From positions 1 through 39,362 of the forward strand of contig NZ_FWXD01000031.1 of assembly GCF_900176275.1 (NCBI RefSeq): a DNA stretch of 39,362 nucleotides. The letters are read 5' to 3'. Both the position numbers and the translations under genes were made by a program. Numbering within the stretch: position 1 is the first letter of the stretch; every line of letters begins with the position of its first letter. The notes below the pieces were generated by a model. That model searched no databases and was not told the DNA's origin. It saw nothing but the letters and a program-made list of their open reading frames with translations. Shown here one piece after another: positions 6,978-16,522 of this stretch. The DNA is from Andreprevotia lacus DSM 23236 (lineage in GTDB: Bacteria; Pseudomonadota; Gammaproteobacteria; Burkholderiales; Chitinibacteraceae).

Positions 6978-8513
6978 ATGAATCTGCTCAAGTCCCTTGC
7001 TGCCACCAGTTCGATGACCCTGGTGTCGCGCGTGCTCGGTCTGGCGCGCGAGACCATCGTGTCCAGTCACTTTGGCGCTGGCGCGGCGACCGACGCGTTT
7101 CTCACGGCGTTCCGCCTGCCCAACCTGCTGCGGCGCATTTTTGCCGAGGGGGCGTTCTCGCAGGCTTTCGTGCCTATCCTGGCCGAGTACAAGGCACAAA
7201 AAGGCGAGGAGGCCACGCGCACTTTCGTCGCCTATGTGTCGGGCATGCTCACGCTGGCGCTGGCGCTGGTCACCCTGTTGGGTGTGCTGGCTGCACCGGT
7301 GGTGGTATGGCTGACCGCGTCGGGGTTTCGCGGCGACCCGAACAAGTTTGCGCTGACATCGCAGATGCTGCGCATCGTCTTTCCCTACATCTTTTTGATT
7401 TCGCTGTCGTCGCTGGCGGGGGCGGTGCTCAATACCTGGAACCGCTTCTCGGTGCCGGCCTTCGTGCCCACCTTGCTCAACGTGGCCATGATCGTGGCAG
7501 CGCTGTTTGCTGCGCCGTATTTTCATCCACCCATCGTGGCGCTGGCCTGGGGTGTATTGCTTGGGGGCATATTGCAACTGGTGTGGCAGTTGCCCCACCT
7601 GAAGCAGATCGGCATGCTGGTGTTGCCGCGCATCAATTGGCGAGACGCCGGCGTGTGGCGTGTCATGCGGCAGATGGGGCCGGCCATTCTTGGTGTATCG
7701 GTGGCGCAGATATCGCTGCTGATCAACCTGAGCTTTGCCTCCTACCTGCCGTCCGGTTCGATTTCATGGATGAACTATGCAGATCGCTTGATGGAGTTCC
7801 CCAACGGCCTGCTGGGTGTGGCACTCGGTACCATCCTGTTGCCGTCGCTATCCAAAACGCATGCCAACAAAGACCAGGCTGAATATTCCCGCCTGCTCGA
7901 CTGGGGGCTGCGGCTGTGTCTGATGCTGGCGTTGCCGGCGTCGGCTGCGCTGGCCATCCTGTCCGGTCCGCTGATCGCTACCTTGCTGCAGTACGGCAAG
8001 TTCACCGCGTTCGATACGCTCAAGACGCAATATGCACTGCTGGCCTACACCGTTGGCTTGTCGGGCTTTTTGTTGGTCAAGGTGCTGGCGCCGGGTTTCT
8101 ATGCGCGGCAAAACATCCGCACCCCGGTGAAGATTGCCATTTTCACCTTGGTGCTCACGCAGTTGATGAACCTGGCTTTTATTGGCCCGCTCAAGCACGC
8201 CGGCCTGTCGCTGTCGATCGGGCTGGCGTCGTGCGCGAATGCGGCGCTGCTGTACTGGCGCTTGCGCAAGCAGGGTGCGTATCAACCACTGCCGGGCTGG
8301 GGCCGTTTTTTGTTCAAGCTGGTGGCGGCAGTGGCGGTAATGTCCGGCGTGCTGTTTGCGGTGCTGGCACCGATGCCACCCTGGGGTGACGGCAATATGC
8401 TGTGGCGTTTGCTGCGCTTGGCCACAGTAGTGACTGCAGGACTCGCTGCCTATTTCGGTACCCTGTACGCGCTGGGTTTTCGCCTCAAGGATTTTTCACG
8501 CCGCGCCGCGTGA
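6978..8513 (+). CDS. murJ: Lipid II flippase MurJ
   Basis: The 511-aa polytopic membrane protein is MurJ (MviN) of the MOP exporter superfamily, which moves lipid II across the inner membrane for peptidoglycan synthesis. Family landmarks are SRVLGLARE near the N-terminus, [20 protein letters not shown], and the long run of hydrophobic helices consistent with about 14 membrane spans. The conserved Arg and Glu residues of the central cavity (in SRVLG.ARE and RRIFAEGAF) are present. The ATG at 6978 is chosen because the family begins with this MNLLKS segment; an upstream in-frame extension from 6906 does not look like MurJ. It is monocistronic and faces the leftward maf pair. Confidence 0.96.
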   Translation: MNLLKSLAATSSMTLVSRVLGLARETIVSSHFGAGAATDAFLTAFRLPNLLRRIFAEGAFSQAFVPILAEYKAQKGEEATRTFVAYVSGMLTLALALVTLLGVLAAPVVVWLTASGFRGDPNKFALTSQMLRIVFPYIFLISLSSLAGAVLNTWNRFSVPAFVPTLLNVAMIVAALFAAPYFHPPIVALAWGVLLGGILQLVWQLPHLKQIGMLVLPRINWRDAGVWRVMRQMGPAILGVSVAQISLLINLSFASYLPSGSISWMNYADRLMEFPNGLLGVALGTILLPSLSKTHANKDQAEYSRLLDWGLRLCLMLALPASAALAILSGPLIATLLQYGKFTAFDTLKTQYALLAYTVGLSGFLLVKVLAPGFYARQNIRTPVKIAIFTLVLTQLMNLAFIGPLKHAGLSLSIGLASCANAALLYWRLRKQGAYQPLPGWGRFLFKLVAAVAVMSGVLFAVLAPMPPWGDGNMLWRLLRLATVVTAGLAAYFGTLYALGFRLKDFSRRAA

Positions 8514-8532
8514 TGCCGGCGCGGCGTGATCG

Positions 8533-9246
8533 TCACGCTGCGTAGACCACAAACACCGTGGGTCGCTTGTGCAAGTCGGGCTTGTTGCCCTTGCGCCATG
8601 CGGCCACGGTCTGGCTGCGGATGTATTCGCTGGCGGTAGTGATGTCGCACGCCACGGTCAGTTGGCTATCGGGGGCGAGCGTCGCGACGAGTGCATCGAA
8701 CAGTGCGCCGTTGCGGTAGGGCGTTTCGATGAACAGCTCGGCTTGCTGTTGCTTGCGCGAGTCCTGTTCCAGCTGGCGGATGGCAGCGATGCGCGCCGCA
8801 TCCTGTGTTGGCAGGTAGCCATTGAAGCGGAATTTTTGCCCGTTGGCACCGGCGCCCATCAGCGCCAGCAAGATGCTCGACGGCCCCACCAGCGGTGCTA
8901 CGCGTATGCCGCGCGCGTGCGCCAGCTTCACCAGGTTGGCGCCGGGGTCGGCCACGCCGGGGCAGCCGGCTTCCGACATCAGTCCGACATCGTGCCCTGC
9001 CAGCAACGGGGCCAGCAGCGCTTCGAGCGCGGCATCCTTGGTGTGTTCGTTCAGTTCTTCCATCCACAGGCTGCGCAGCTCGTGCGGCGTGCCCATCAAT
9101 TTCAGCATGGCGCGGGCGGTCTTGGGCGCCTCGACGATGAAGTGCGTCAACCGTTGTGCGGTGCTCAATACATCCGTCGGCAGCACGGCCGCCAACGTGT
9201 CCTCGCCCAGCGGTACGGGGATCAGATACAGCGTGCCTGTGCTCAT
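8533..9246 (-). CDS. RsmI-like SAM-dependent methyltransferase (tetrapyrrole methylase fold)
   Basis: This 237-aa protein has the tetrapyrrole-methylase fold of RsmI, the 16S rRNA 2'-O-methyltransferase: a LYLIPVPLGE start, the MSEAGCPGVADPG motif, VGPSSILLALMGAG in the SAM site, and RFNGYLP. It is shorter than true RsmI and begins with LIPVPLG instead of the usual ATPIGN, so it is probably the betaproteobacterial paralogue that sits beside maf and rpmF rather than RsmI itself. Its substrate is unknown. Its start overlaps the stop of maf by 4 bp (ATGA), so the pair is translationally coupled. It is convergent with murJ, with a 19-bp gap. Confidence 0.85.
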   Translation of the reverse strand: MSTGTLYLIPVPLGEDTLAAVLPTDVLSTAQRLTHFIVEAPKTARAMLKLMGTPHELRSLWMEELNEHTKDAALEALLAPLLAGHDVGLMSEAGCPGVADPGANLVKLAHARGIRVAPLVGPSSILLALMGAGANGQKFRFNGYLPTQDAARIAAIRQLEQDSRKQQQAELFIETPYRNGALFDALVATLAPDSQLTVACDITTASEYIRSQTVAAWRKGNKPDLHKRPTVFVVYAA

Positions 9247-9851
9247 ACCACCTCCACGCCGGCATCGTTCAGCATGCCCACCAGTGCGATCAGCGGCAGG
9301 CCGATCAGCGCGGTGGGGTCGTCGCTGGCCACGCGGGCGATCATGACGATGCCCAGTGCCTCTACCTTGGCGCTGCCGGCGCAGTCGTAGGGCTGGTCGC
9401 GCAGCAGATAGCGTTCGATCTGCGCATCGCTGTAGTCGCGCATCGTCACGCGCGTGACATCGACAGCCGTCACGATACGCGCCGAGCGGCTGTCATGCAG
9501 TGCCAGCGCGGTATGGAATTCGACTTCGCGGCCACGCATGGCCTGCAGCTGCGCCACGGCGCGCTCATGCGTGCCGGGCTTGCCCAGTTGTTGGCCGTCC
9601 AGCAGGGCCACCTGGTCGGAGCCGATCAGCAGCGCGTCCGGATAGTTGCCGGCCAGTGCGCTTGCTTTGGCAATGGCCAGGCGCAGCGAGGTTGCGGCGG
9701 CAGTTTCATCCGGCAGCGGGGTTTCATCGACGCCCGGGCTGGCCGTTTCAAACGGCAGGCCCAGCCGGCCAAGCAGCTCGCGCCGGTAGGGAGAGGTGGA
9801 GGCCAGTACCAGCGTACGGCCTGTTTGTGGGGAAAGCGGTTGTTTTTGCAT
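9243..9851 (-). CDS. Maf family nucleotide pyrophosphatase, YceF type
   Basis: A 202-aa Maf/Ham1-fold protein that removes pyrophosphate from modified NTPs. The N-terminal LASTSPYRRELLGRLGL is the family signature, and GSDQVALLDG (77-86, with the catalytic Asp79) followed by GKPG is the form seen in YceF, which prefers 7-methyl-GTP, rather than the ADTVV form of the dTTP/UTP-specific YhdE branch. The C-terminal part has the GIVMIARVASDDPTALIGLP block. In many proteobacteria yceF lies divergently beside yceD-rpmF-plsX, as here. It is the first gene of a two-gene leftward operon with the methyltransferase. Confidence 0.92.
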   Translation of the reverse strand: MQKQPLSPQTGRTLVLASTSPYRRELLGRLGLPFETASPGVDETPLPDETAAATSLRLAIAKASALAGNYPDALLIGSDQVALLDGQQLGKPGTHERAVAQLQAMRGREVEFHTALALHDSRSARIVTAVDVTRVTMRDYSDAQIERYLLRDQPYDCAGSAKVEALGIVMIARVASDDPTALIGLPLIALVGMLNDAGVEVV

Positions 9852-9883
9852 GGAAAAACGCCAGCGACGGGCGGATAAAATCT

Positions 9884-9913
9884 TTGACAGTGACCGAAGG
9901 CAGATTGTATCAT
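9884..9913 (+). promoter_or_regulatory. Sigma-70-type promoter of yceD-rpmF-plsX-fab
   Basis: TTGACA (9884-9889) and TATCAT (9908-9913) are separated by 18 bp. This is a near-consensus housekeeping promoter pointing into yceD. Transcription would start about 80 bp upstream of the yceD ATG. Confidence 0.75.
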
Positions 9914-10000
9914 GCGCGGTTTCCGACTCGTCCCGGTTCGGATTGCCTATGCAGTCCAGATAGTATGGGTCGGTGTCCAGGTTAAGGATTGGGACACGGG

Positions 10001-10489
10001 ATGCCTGTCATACACAGCGCCGAATTTGCCCGCGAAGGCGGTGTACTTGAAGGCTCGCTGCCGCTAGCCGATTTGCCGCGCCTGCAGGAAGTGCTGGTGC
10101 GCAACGAAGGTGAGGTCGCGTGGCGTGTGCGTGGCGGTGTCGACAAGTTTGAGCGCCCGTGGCTGGAAGTCAGCTTGACCGGTGAACTGGCATTGCAATG
10201 CCAGCGTTGCCTGAGCGAGATGGCCTGGCCGTTCGTGGTCGAGGTTGCACTGACGCAGTTTGCCGATGAGGCGGCTGCCGATGAGGCCGAGGCGAGCGAT
10301 CCTGAGCTGGACACAATGGTTATCGAATCGGCCCTGTCGATCGAGACCCTGCTGGAAGATGAATTGCTGCTGGCACTGCCTTTTGCCCCGACGCACGCGA
10401 TCTGCGAGCCGCCGCAAGAGCAGAACCGGCAGGACAAACCGAATCCGTTTGCAGTCCTGGCTGGTTTGAAAACCAGGAAAGCGGAATAA
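10001..10489 (+). CDS. yceD: YceD/DUF177 family protein
   Basis: A 162-aa member of the DUF177 family that precedes rpmF in most bacteria. A Cys-x2-Cys pair (Cys67, Cys70, in QCQRC) sits in the beta-rich core, and the acidic segment ADEAEASDPELDTMVIES follows, as is usual for YceD. In plants and Escherichia coli related proteins are linked to 23S rRNA accumulation. The ATG at 10001 is preferred; a TTG four codons upstream is also in frame. It is followed after 34 bp by rpmF and shares its promoter. Confidence 0.92.
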   Translation: MPVIHSAEFAREGGVLEGSLPLADLPRLQEVLVRNEGEVAWRVRGGVDKFERPWLEVSLTGELALQCQRCLSEMAWPFVVEVALTQFADEAAADEAEASDPELDTMVIESALSIETLLEDELLLALPFAPTHAICEPPQEQNRQDKPNPFAVLAGLKTRKAE

Positions 10490-10523
10490 TTGAACTTAGT
10501 ACTGGTTTTCAAGGAGTTTTAAC

Positions 10524-10703
10524 ATGGCCGTTCAACAGAATAAAAAGTCCCCGTCCAAGCGCGGCATGCATCGCGCTCACGACTTCCTGACCGCTCCGGC
10601 TGTCTCGATCGACCCGAACACCGGCGAAGCACATCGCCCGCACCACATTTCGCCGAACGGTTTCTACAAAGGCCGTCGCGTGATCAAGGCCAAGGGCGAA
10701 TAA
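10524..10703 (+). CDS. rpmF: 50S ribosomal protein L32
   Basis: This 59-codon gene encodes L32: [20 protein letters not shown] at the start, then a [13 protein letters not shown] core and a C-terminal GFYKGRRVI. The four zinc-binding Cys seen in some L32 proteins are absent, as in the Cys-minus form common in proteobacteria. The AAGGAG ribosome binding site lies at 10511-10516. Its place between yceD and plsX is the conserved arrangement linking ribosome and membrane lipid synthesis. A hairpin follows before plsX. Confidence 0.96.
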   Translation: MAVQQNKKSPSKRGMHRAHDFLTAPAVSIDPNTGEAHRPHHISPNGFYKGRRVIKAKGE

Positions 10704-10738
10704 TTCGCAAAAGCCTTAATAACCAATTGGTTATGTAA

Positions 10739-10772
10739 AACGGCGCAAGCGGGCAACCTCGCTTGCGCCGTT
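10739..10772 (+). terminator. Hairpin between rpmF and plsX
   Basis: A perfect 13-bp stem (10739-10751 with 10760-10772) encloses an 8-base loop. Only two T end the stem and no long T-run follows, so it is probably a weak terminator or an mRNA-stabilising hairpin downstream of rpmF. Confidence 0.6.
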
Positions 10773-10791
10773 CTCCATTCTGGAACCCGCA

Positions 10792-11835
10792 ATGGACATT
10801 ACCGTCGCCGTTGATGCAATGGGCGGAGATCACGGTGCGCACATTACCGTGCCTGCCGTGCTGCGCTTTCTTGACCGCCACCCGGAAGTGAATGTGGTGC
10901 TTGTCGGCCTGCCCGATGCGATCGAATCCGAACTGCGTGCCCGCAAGGCCAGCGTTGGGCCTCGGCTGCGCATCCATCCGGCCAGTGAAATCGTCACCAT
11001 GGACGAGGCGCCGCAATCGGCGCTGAAGAACAAGAAAGATTCGTCGATGCGCGTGGCGATCAATCTGGTGAAATCGGGCGAGGCCAATGCCTGCGTTTCG
11101 GCTGGCAATACCGGCGCGCTGATGGCCACCGCACGCTTCGTACTCAAGACCATCGAGGGCGTCGAGCGTCCGGCCATTGCCAAGATGATGCCGACGGCCA
11201 GTGGTGGCGAGACCTGTGTGCTTGACCTGGGTGCCAACGTCGACTGTACGCCCGAGCAACTGACCCAGTTCGGCATCATGGGTGCCTCGCTGGTGGCTGC
11301 CGTGCACCAGAAGGATCGCCCTACGGTCGGCCTGCTCAATATCGGCTCGGAAGAAATCAAGGGTAACGAGTCGGTCAAGGCTGCTGCCGAGATGCTGCGC
11401 GCCAGCAAGCTCAATTTCCATGGCAATGTCGAAGGCAACGAGCTGTTCACCGGCAAGGTGGATGTGATTGTCGCCGACGGCTTTACCGGCAATGTCGCCC
11501 TCAAGACTACCGAGGGCCTGGCCAAGATGCTGGCCGAGTTCCTGCGTGAAGAATTCACCCGTACGTGGTGGACGCGTTTCCTGGCTGTGCTGGCGTGGCC
11601 GGTACTCAGCCACTTCAAGAAACGCGTCGATCCGCGCCGTTATAACGGTGCATCGCTGTTGGGTTTGAAGGGGATTGTGGTAAAAAGCCACGGCGGCGCA
11701 GACCAGATGGCGTTCTACTGGGCACTCAAGCAAGCGGTGACCGAGGCGCAATCGGGCGTGATCCAGCGCATCACCGAGCAGGTGCGCGAGCAACTGGCTG
11801 ATCTGGCAGCTACACCAGTGCCCGCCGCACAGTAA
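10792..11835 (+). CDS. plsX: Phosphate acyltransferase PlsX
   Basis: The 347-aa protein is PlsX, which converts acyl-ACP to acyl-phosphate for glycerophospholipid synthesis by PlsY. Typical segments are the [12 protein letters not shown] start, GNTGALMA, the [14 protein letters not shown] block, [14 protein letters not shown], and [15 protein letters not shown]. Length agrees with the family. It works on the cytoplasmic face of the membrane. It is followed after 28 bp by fabH, so acyl chain start and phospholipid entry are encoded together. Confidence 0.97.
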   Translation: MDITVAVDAMGGDHGAHITVPAVLRFLDRHPEVNVVLVGLPDAIESELRARKASVGPRLRIHPASEIVTMDEAPQSALKNKKDSSMRVAINLVKSGEANACVSAGNTGALMATARFVLKTIEGVERPAIAKMMPTASGGETCVLDLGANVDCTPEQLTQFGIMGASLVAAVHQKDRPTVGLLNIGSEEIKGNESVKAAAEMLRASKLNFHGNVEGNELFTGKVDVIVADGFTGNVALKTTEGLAKMLAEFLREEFTRTWWTRFLAVLAWPVLSHFKKRVDPRRYNGASLLGLKGIVVKSHGGADQMAFYWALKQAVTEAQSGVIQRITEQVREQLADLAATPVPAAQ

Positions 11836-11863
11836 TATCCCCGCATTCAACGAGAGAAAAGCC

Positions 11864-12820
11864 ATGTACGCGCGCATTGTCGGAACCGGTTCCTATCTGC
11901 CGGAAAAAATCCTCACCAACGCCGAACTGGCTACCCGTATCGATACCAGTGATGAATGGATTGCCACCCGCACCGGCATCCGTGCACGCCACATTGCTGC
12001 CGACGAACAAAAGACCTCCGACATGGCGCTGGTCGCCGTCGAACGCGCGCTGGAAGCTGCCGGCACCGCACGCGAAGAGATTGATCTGCTCATCGTTGCG
12101 ACCACCACGCCGGACAACATCTTCCCGTCCACCGCCTGCCTGCTGCAGGAAAAGCTGGGCGTGCATGGCTTCCCAGCTTTCGATGTGCAGGCCGTGTGTG
12201 CCGGTTTCGTCTATGCACTGGCGACCGCCAACGCGATGATCCAGAGCGGTGTGGCCAAGTGTGCCGTCGTGGTTGGTGCTGAAAAGCTCACCAACCTGAT
12301 CGACTGGAATGACCGCACCACTTGCGTGCTGTTTGGTGACGGCGCCGGCGCCGTGGTACTGCGCGCATCCGATGAGCCGGGCATCCTCGCCACGCAACTG
12401 CAGGCTGATGGCCGCTACAGCAGCATCCTCAAGGCCGACGGCCGCGTGAAGCAGGGCAGCATCGACGGCAGCCCTTATATCCACATGGAAGGCAGTGCGG
12501 TGTTCAAGTTCGCTGTGCGTGCGCTGGCCGAAGTCGCAGAAAAAACCATTGCAGCTGCCGGTTTGCAACAGAGCGATGTGGACTGGCTGGTGCCGCATCA
12601 AGCCAACCTGCGCATCATCGAATCCACCGCCAAGCATCTGGGTTTGCCGATGGAGCAGGTCATTGTCACCGTCGACCGGCATGGCAATACTTCGGCCGCG
12701 TCGATTCCGCTGGCGCTGGATGCCGGCGTGCGCGATGGCCGCATCAAGCCGGGCCAGACCGTGCTGCTGGAAGGTATCGGTGGTGGTTTTGCGTGGGGCT
12801 CTGCGCTGTTCAAGCTGTAA
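11864..12820 (+). CDS. fabH: 3-oxoacyl-ACP synthase III
   Basis: The 318-aa product is KAS III, which condenses acetyl-CoA with malonyl-ACP to start fatty acid synthesis. The Cys-His-Asn triad is complete: Cys112 ([11 protein letters not shown]), His245 ([11 protein letters not shown]) and Asn275 ([14 protein letters not shown]). The [10 protein letters not shown] motif near the C-terminus is also typical. A GAGAGAAA ribosome binding site precedes the ATG. A strong intrinsic terminator follows the gene. Confidence 0.97.
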   Translation: MYARIVGTGSYLPEKILTNAELATRIDTSDEWIATRTGIRARHIAADEQKTSDMALVAVERALEAAGTAREEIDLLIVATTTPDNIFPSTACLLQEKLGVHGFPAFDVQAVCAGFVYALATANAMIQSGVAKCAVVVGAEKLTNLIDWNDRTTCVLFGDGAGAVVLRASDEPGILATQLQADGRYSSILKADGRVKQGSIDGSPYIHMEGSAVFKFAVRALAEVAEKTIAAAGLQQSDVDWLVPHQANLRIIESTAKHLGLPMEQVIVTVDRHGNTSAASIPLALDAGVRDGRIKPGQTVLLEGIGGGFAWGSALFKL

Positions 12821-12834
12821 TATCTGTTTATCAA

Positions 12835-12865
12835 GCAAAACGGCGCAGACACTGCGCCGTTTTGC
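12835..12865 (+). terminator. Intrinsic terminator after fabH
   Basis: A perfect 14-bp stem (12835-12848 with 12852-12865) with a 3-base loop contains a GC core followed by TTTT. It separates fabH from fabD and would reduce read-through. The A-run on the other side makes it potentially bidirectional. Confidence 0.8.
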
Positions 12866-12933
12866 TATCTGTCACCCAAACCAAATAAGCGTTTTAATTT
12901 GCCCGTCGCGGCAAATGTGCAAGGAGAAATAGC

Positions 12934-13863
12934 ATGGCACTTGCTTTCGTCTTTCCGGGCCAGGGCTCGCAATCGCTCGGCATGCTCAAGGGCTTTGATG
13001 GTGATCCCGCCGTCCGCCAGACCTTCGAGGAAGCCAGCGACGTACTGGGCCAGGACCTCGCCGCCATGTGCGCCGAAGGGGCCGACGCTGCCGTCATCAA
13101 TGCCACCGTCAACACTCAGCCGCTGCTGCTGACCACCAGCGTGGCCGTCTACCGTGCATGGCTGGCTGCGGGCGGTGCCGCGCCGGCATTGGCTGCGGGT
13201 CATTCGCTGGGCGAATACTCGGCGCTGGCTGCTGCCGGCAGCATCGCCTTTGCCGATGCGGTCAAGCTGGTGCGCCTGCGTGCCGAAGCCATGCAGTCGG
13301 CCGTGCCGGAAGGCACCGGCGCCATGGCCGCGATCCTGGGGCTGCCCGATGACGTGATCGTTGCTGCGTGTGCCGAAGCTGCGCAGGGTGATGTGGTTGA
13401 AGCCGTCAACTTCAATTCGCCGGGCCAGGTGGTGATTGCCGGCAGCAAGGCTGCCGTCGAGCGCGCCATGGCGCTGTGCAAGGAAAAGGGTGCCAAGCGC
13501 GCGCTGCCGCTGCCGGTATCGGTGCCGTCGCACTGTGCGCTGATGAAGCCGGCTGCCGAAAAGCTGGCTGCCGCGCTGGCCGATATCCAGATCGTTGCGC
13601 CGTCCTTCCCGGTCATCCACAACGTCGATGTGATGTCTTATGCCGACCCGGCACAGATTCGCGATGCGCTGGTGCGCCAGCTCTATCGCCCGGTACGCTG
13701 GGTTGAGAGCGCGCAGAAGCTGGCTGCCGATGGTGCTACCGTGATCGCTGAATGCGGTCCGGGCAAGGTGCTGGTGGGTCTGAACAAACGCGTCGCCGAA
13801 TCCGCACAGCATGTCGCGCTGACTGATCTGGCCGCATTCGACGCGCTGAAGGCCGTGTTGTAA
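12934..13863 (+). CDS. fabD: Malonyl-CoA:ACP transacylase
   Basis: The 309-aa protein transfers malonyl from CoA to ACP. The start FVFPGQGSQ, the nucleophile elbow GHSLG with Ser91, the Gln in VNTQPL near residue 62 and the catalytic His200 in VPSHCALM are all present. The AAGGAGA ribosome binding site lies 8 bp before the ATG. The 113-bp gap from fabH holds a terminator, so some promoter activity upstream of fabD is possible. A second hairpin follows. Confidence 0.97.
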   Translation: MALAFVFPGQGSQSLGMLKGFDGDPAVRQTFEEASDVLGQDLAAMCAEGADAAVINATVNTQPLLLTTSVAVYRAWLAAGGAAPALAAGHSLGEYSALAAAGSIAFADAVKLVRLRAEAMQSAVPEGTGAMAAILGLPDDVIVAACAEAAQGDVVEAVNFNSPGQVVIAGSKAAVERAMALCKEKGAKRALPLPVSVPSHCALMKPAAEKLAAALADIQIVAPSFPVIHNVDVMSYADPAQIRDALVRQLYRPVRWVESAQKLAADGATVIAECGPGKVLVGLNKRVAESAQHVALTDLAAFDALKAVL

Positions 13864-13884
13864 CCGGCCAACGCTATTGTCCTG

Positions 13885-13907
13885 CCGGCGGCAAGGCCGC
13901 CGGTTTT
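13885..13907 (+). terminator. Intrinsic terminator-like hairpin between fabD and fabG
   Basis: CCGGCGGC (13885-13892) pairs perfectly with GCCGCCGG (13896-13903) across an AAG loop and is followed by TTTT. This is short but strong, and probably acts as an attenuator inside the operon. Confidence 0.65.
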
Positions 13908-13957
13908 CCGGGGGCTGGCCATCTGCCGGGCCTTTGATCAAAAGTATGGAGAGGATT

Positions 13958-14701
13958 ATGAGTCTTGCAGGAAAAGTGGCGCTGGTGACCGGCGCATCGC
14001 GCGGCATCGGCCAGGCCATTGCACTGGAACTGGCGGCGCAGGGCGCGACCGTGATCGGTACAGCCACCAGCGACAGCGGTGCCGAGGCGATTACCGCTTA
14101 TCTGAAAGCCGCGGGCGCCCAGGGCAGCGGGCTGCGCCTGAACGTGACCGAAGAGGGCGCTTGCGAGGCGCTGGTGGCGCAGATCGAAAAGGATTTCGGC
14201 GGCATCGCCATCCTGGTCAACAACGCCGGCATCACGCGCGACAACCTGCTGATGCGCATGAAGGACGAGGAGTGGGATGCCATCATGGATACCAACCTCA
14301 AGCCAGTCTACAAGCTGTCCAAGGCGGTGATGCGTGGCATGATGAAGGCCCGCTGGGGCCGCATCATCAATATCGCCTCGGTGGTCGGTGCCACCGGCAA
14401 CCCAGGCCAGACCAACTATTCGGCGGCCAAGGCCGCGCTGTTCGGCTTTACCAAGTCGCTGGCGCGTGAAATCGGCTCGCGCGGCGTCACCGTCAACGCG
14501 GTTGCGCCGGGTTTCATCGATACCGACATGACCAAGGTACTGCCGGAAGAGCAAAAGGCCGCGCTGGTACAGAGCATTGCACTGGGCCGCTTGGGTGAGC
14601 CGAAGGAGATTGCCGATGCGGTAGGCTTCCTCGCGTGCGACAAGGCCGCATATATCACCGGCCAGACGCTGCACGTCAACGGTGGCATGTACATGAACTA
14701 A
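13958..14701 (+). CDS. fabG: 3-oxoacyl-ACP reductase
   Basis: The 247-aa short-chain dehydrogenase reduces 3-oxoacyl-ACP with NADPH. It has the TGASRGIG nucleotide loop (11-18), NNAG (88-91), and the catalytic Ser141, Tyr154 and Lys158. The ATG at 13958 follows GGAGAGG; a longer reading from 13877 would run through the terminator hairpin and is rejected. It lies between fabD and acpP as in the canonical fab cluster. Confidence 0.96.
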   Translation: MSLAGKVALVTGASRGIGQAIALELAAQGATVIGTATSDSGAEAITAYLKAAGAQGSGLRLNVTEEGACEALVAQIEKDFGGIAILVNNAGITRDNLLMRMKDEEWDAIMDTNLKPVYKLSKAVMRGMMKARWGRIINIASVVGATGNPGQTNYSAAKAALFGFTKSLAREIGSRGVTVNAVAPGFIDTDMTKVLPEEQKAALVQSIALGRLGEPKEIADAVGFLACDKAAYITGQTLHVNGGMYMN

Positions 14702-14714
14702 AGTGTCGCTGGCG

Positions 14715-14735
14715 CACCCGATTTGCGGGTGTTGT
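14715..14735 (+). terminator. Weak hairpin after fabG
   Basis: CACCCG (14715-14720) pairs with CGGGTG (14726-14731) around a 5-base loop and is followed by TTGTT. The stem is short, so its activity is uncertain. Confidence 0.4.
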
Positions 14736-14835
14736 TGGCGATTTTGTCGAGTTTTTGGCGGAGAAACATGTGTTTGAACGCAGGTTTCTCCTGATCGATC
14801 CTGTGTGCGTTTGTGCCACGTCCGTCCCGCTTGCG

Positions 14836-14863
14836 TTTGCGCGCGGCGTTTTTTTGGTACAAT
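14836..14863 (+). promoter_or_regulatory. Promoter of acpP
   Basis: A good -10 box TACAAT (14858-14863) is preceded 16 bp upstream by a weaker -35-like TTTGCG (14836-14841). It lies in the 205-bp gap before acpP and includes a T-tract. A separate promoter would explain the high output usual for acpP. Confidence 0.6.
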
Positions 14864-14906
14864 GCGCTCGCTTTTTTTATTCCCTTAAATGGTTAAGGTT
14901 AAATCC

Positions 14907-15146
14907 ATGGAAAACATCGAACAGCGCGTGAAGAAGATCGTTGCTGAGCAACTGGGCGTGCCGGAAACGGACGTCAAGAACGAGTCCTCCTTCGTGAACG
15001 ACCTCGGCGCCGATTCCCTCGACACCGTTGAACTCGTGATGGCCCTCGAAGAAGAATTCGAGTGTGAGATTCCGGACGAAGAAGCCGAAAAGATCACTAC
15101 CGTTCAGCAAGCCATCGACTACGTGTCCGGCAATCTGGACAAGTAA
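14907..15146 (+). CDS. acpP: Acyl carrier protein
   Basis: A 79-aa acidic four-helix protein with the phosphopantetheine site DSL at Ser37 ([11 protein letters not shown]). It carries the growing acyl chain as a thioester. The ATG at 14907 is chosen because ACPs start with [10 protein letters not shown]-like sequences and an AAGG lies 8 bp upstream; an in-frame ATG six codons earlier is less likely. It is flanked by its own promoter and a downstream hairpin, so its dosage is probably set independently of fabG and fabF. Confidence 0.97.
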   Translation: MENIEQRVKKIVAEQLGVPETDVKNESSFVNDLGADSLDTVELVMALEEEFECEIPDEEAEKITTVQQAIDYVSGNLDK

Positions 15147-15160
15147 GTCCTAGTTTTGAG

Positions 15161-15203
15161 AAGACCTCTGCTGCGGCCCTTCAAACGGTCGCACAGAGGT
15201 CTT
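15161..15203 (+). terminator. Long hairpin between acpP and fabF
   Basis: AAGACCTCTG (15161-15170) pairs with CAGAGGTCTT (15194-15203), and a second stem of 7 pairs with one G-U (15172-15178 with 15187-15193) continues it. The T-run after it is short (TTGTT), so it may be a partial terminator or a stabilising 3' structure for the abundant acpP mRNA. Confidence 0.6.
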
Positions 15204-15266
15204 GTTCCATCCGGCGCGCGCATAGCTGTTTGAAACTGCGCCCTGCCGCCAGTCTGGAGAATTTCC

Positions 15267-16508
15267 GTGTCCAAACGCAGAGTCGTCGTCACCGGTCTTG
15301 GCCATCTTTCCGCAGTAGGCAATGATGTTGCCACTGGCTGGGCCAACCTGTTGGCTGGCCAGTCCGGCATTGGTCAGATCACCCGCTTCGATGCTTCCGA
15401 CCTTGCCTGCACCATTGCGGGCGAAGTGAAGGGCTTCGACGTGACCCAGTACATCTCGCCCAAGGAAGCGCGCCGGATGGACTTGTTCATCCATTACGGC
15501 ATTGCCGCTGCATTGCAGGCGATTGCCGATTCCGGCCTTGATGACGTGGCCGGTCTCGACAAGACCCGCGTCGGTGTCAATATCGGCTCCGGCATCGGCG
15601 GCCTGCCGCTGATCGAGGAAACCGATGGCGACCTGCGCGCCGGTGGCCCGCGCAAGATCGGCCCGTTCTTCATTCCCGGCTCGCTGATCAACCTGATCGC
15701 CGGGCATGTCACCATCCTCAAGGGTTATCAAGGCCCCAGTTACGGCATCGTGTCGGCGTGCACCACCGGTGCGCACAGCATTGGCGACGCGGCGCGCATG
15801 ATTGCCTATGGCGATGCAGACGTGATGGTGGCCGGTGGCGCCGAAGGCGCGATCTGCCGCCTGGGCATCGGCGGCTTTGCCGCCATGAAGGCGCTGTCCA
15901 CCCGCAACGATGATCCGGCTACGGCATCCCGCCCGTGGGACAAGGGGCGCGATGGTTTCGTGATGGGCGAGGGCGCCGGCGTGCTGGTGCTGGAAGAGTA
16001 CGAGCACGCGGTCAAGCGCGGCGCCAGGATCTATGCCGAGTTTGCCGGTTTTGGCATGAGCTCGGATGCGCACCACATCACTGCGCCGAACGCAGAAGGC
16101 CCGGCCCGTGGCGTAACCAACGCGCTGCGCGATGCAGGCATCAACGCTGACCAGGTCGACTATGTGAATGCGCATGGCACATCGACCCCGCTGGGCGACT
16201 CCAACGAAACCAATGCGCTGAAGATTGCCTTTGGCGACCACGCCAAAAAGCTGGTGGTGAACTCGACCAAGTCGATGACCGGCCACTTGCTGGGTGGCGC
16301 TGGCGGCGTCGAGGCGGTGTATTCGGTGCTGGCGCTGCATCACCAGATTTCGCCGCCGACCATCAATATCTTCGAGCAGGATATCGAGGGTGGTTGCGAT
16401 CTGGACTACGTGGCCAACACCGCGCGCGCGATGAAGATCAATGTAGCGATCTCCAACTCCTTCGGTTTTGGTGGTACCAACGGCACGCTGGTCTTCAAGA
16501 AGGTTTGA
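15267..16508 (+). CDS. fabF: 3-oxoacyl-ACP synthase II
   Basis: The 413-aa elongating ketosynthase KAS II has Cys165 (VSACTTGAH), His303 ([11 protein letters not shown]) and His340 ([11 protein letters not shown]), the full Cys-His-His set. It extends acyl-ACP with malonyl-ACP and governs the unsaturated chain length response to temperature in relatives. The start is GTG at 15267 behind CTGGAGA. A strong terminator follows, which marks the end of the fatty acid block. Confidence 0.96.
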   Translation: MSKRRVVVTGLGHLSAVGNDVATGWANLLAGQSGIGQITRFDASDLACTIAGEVKGFDVTQYISPKEARRMDLFIHYGIAAALQAIADSGLDDVAGLDKTRVGVNIGSGIGGLPLIEETDGDLRAGGPRKIGPFFIPGSLINLIAGHVTILKGYQGPSYGIVSACTTGAHSIGDAARMIAYGDADVMVAGGAEGAICRLGIGGFAAMKALSTRNDDPATASRPWDKGRDGFVMGEGAGVLVLEEYEHAVKRGARIYAEFAGFGMSSDAHHITAPNAEGPARGVTNALRDAGINADQVDYVNAHGTSTPLGDSNETNALKIAFGDHAKKLVVNSTKSMTGHLLGGAGGVEAVYSVLALHHQISPPTINIFEQDIEGGCDLDYVANTARAMKINVAISNSFGFGGTNGTLVFKKV

Positions 16509-16522
16509 TGCCGTCTTGCCCG

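Noticed and set aside
6861-7598. 245-residue leftward frame inside murJ
   Set aside because: Antisense shadow: highly His/Gln/Arg-rich and fully covered by the clear MurJ protein.
8533-9246. Calling the methyltransferase RsmI itself
   Set aside because: It is shorter and its N-terminal motif differs; the position beside maf suggests the paralogue.
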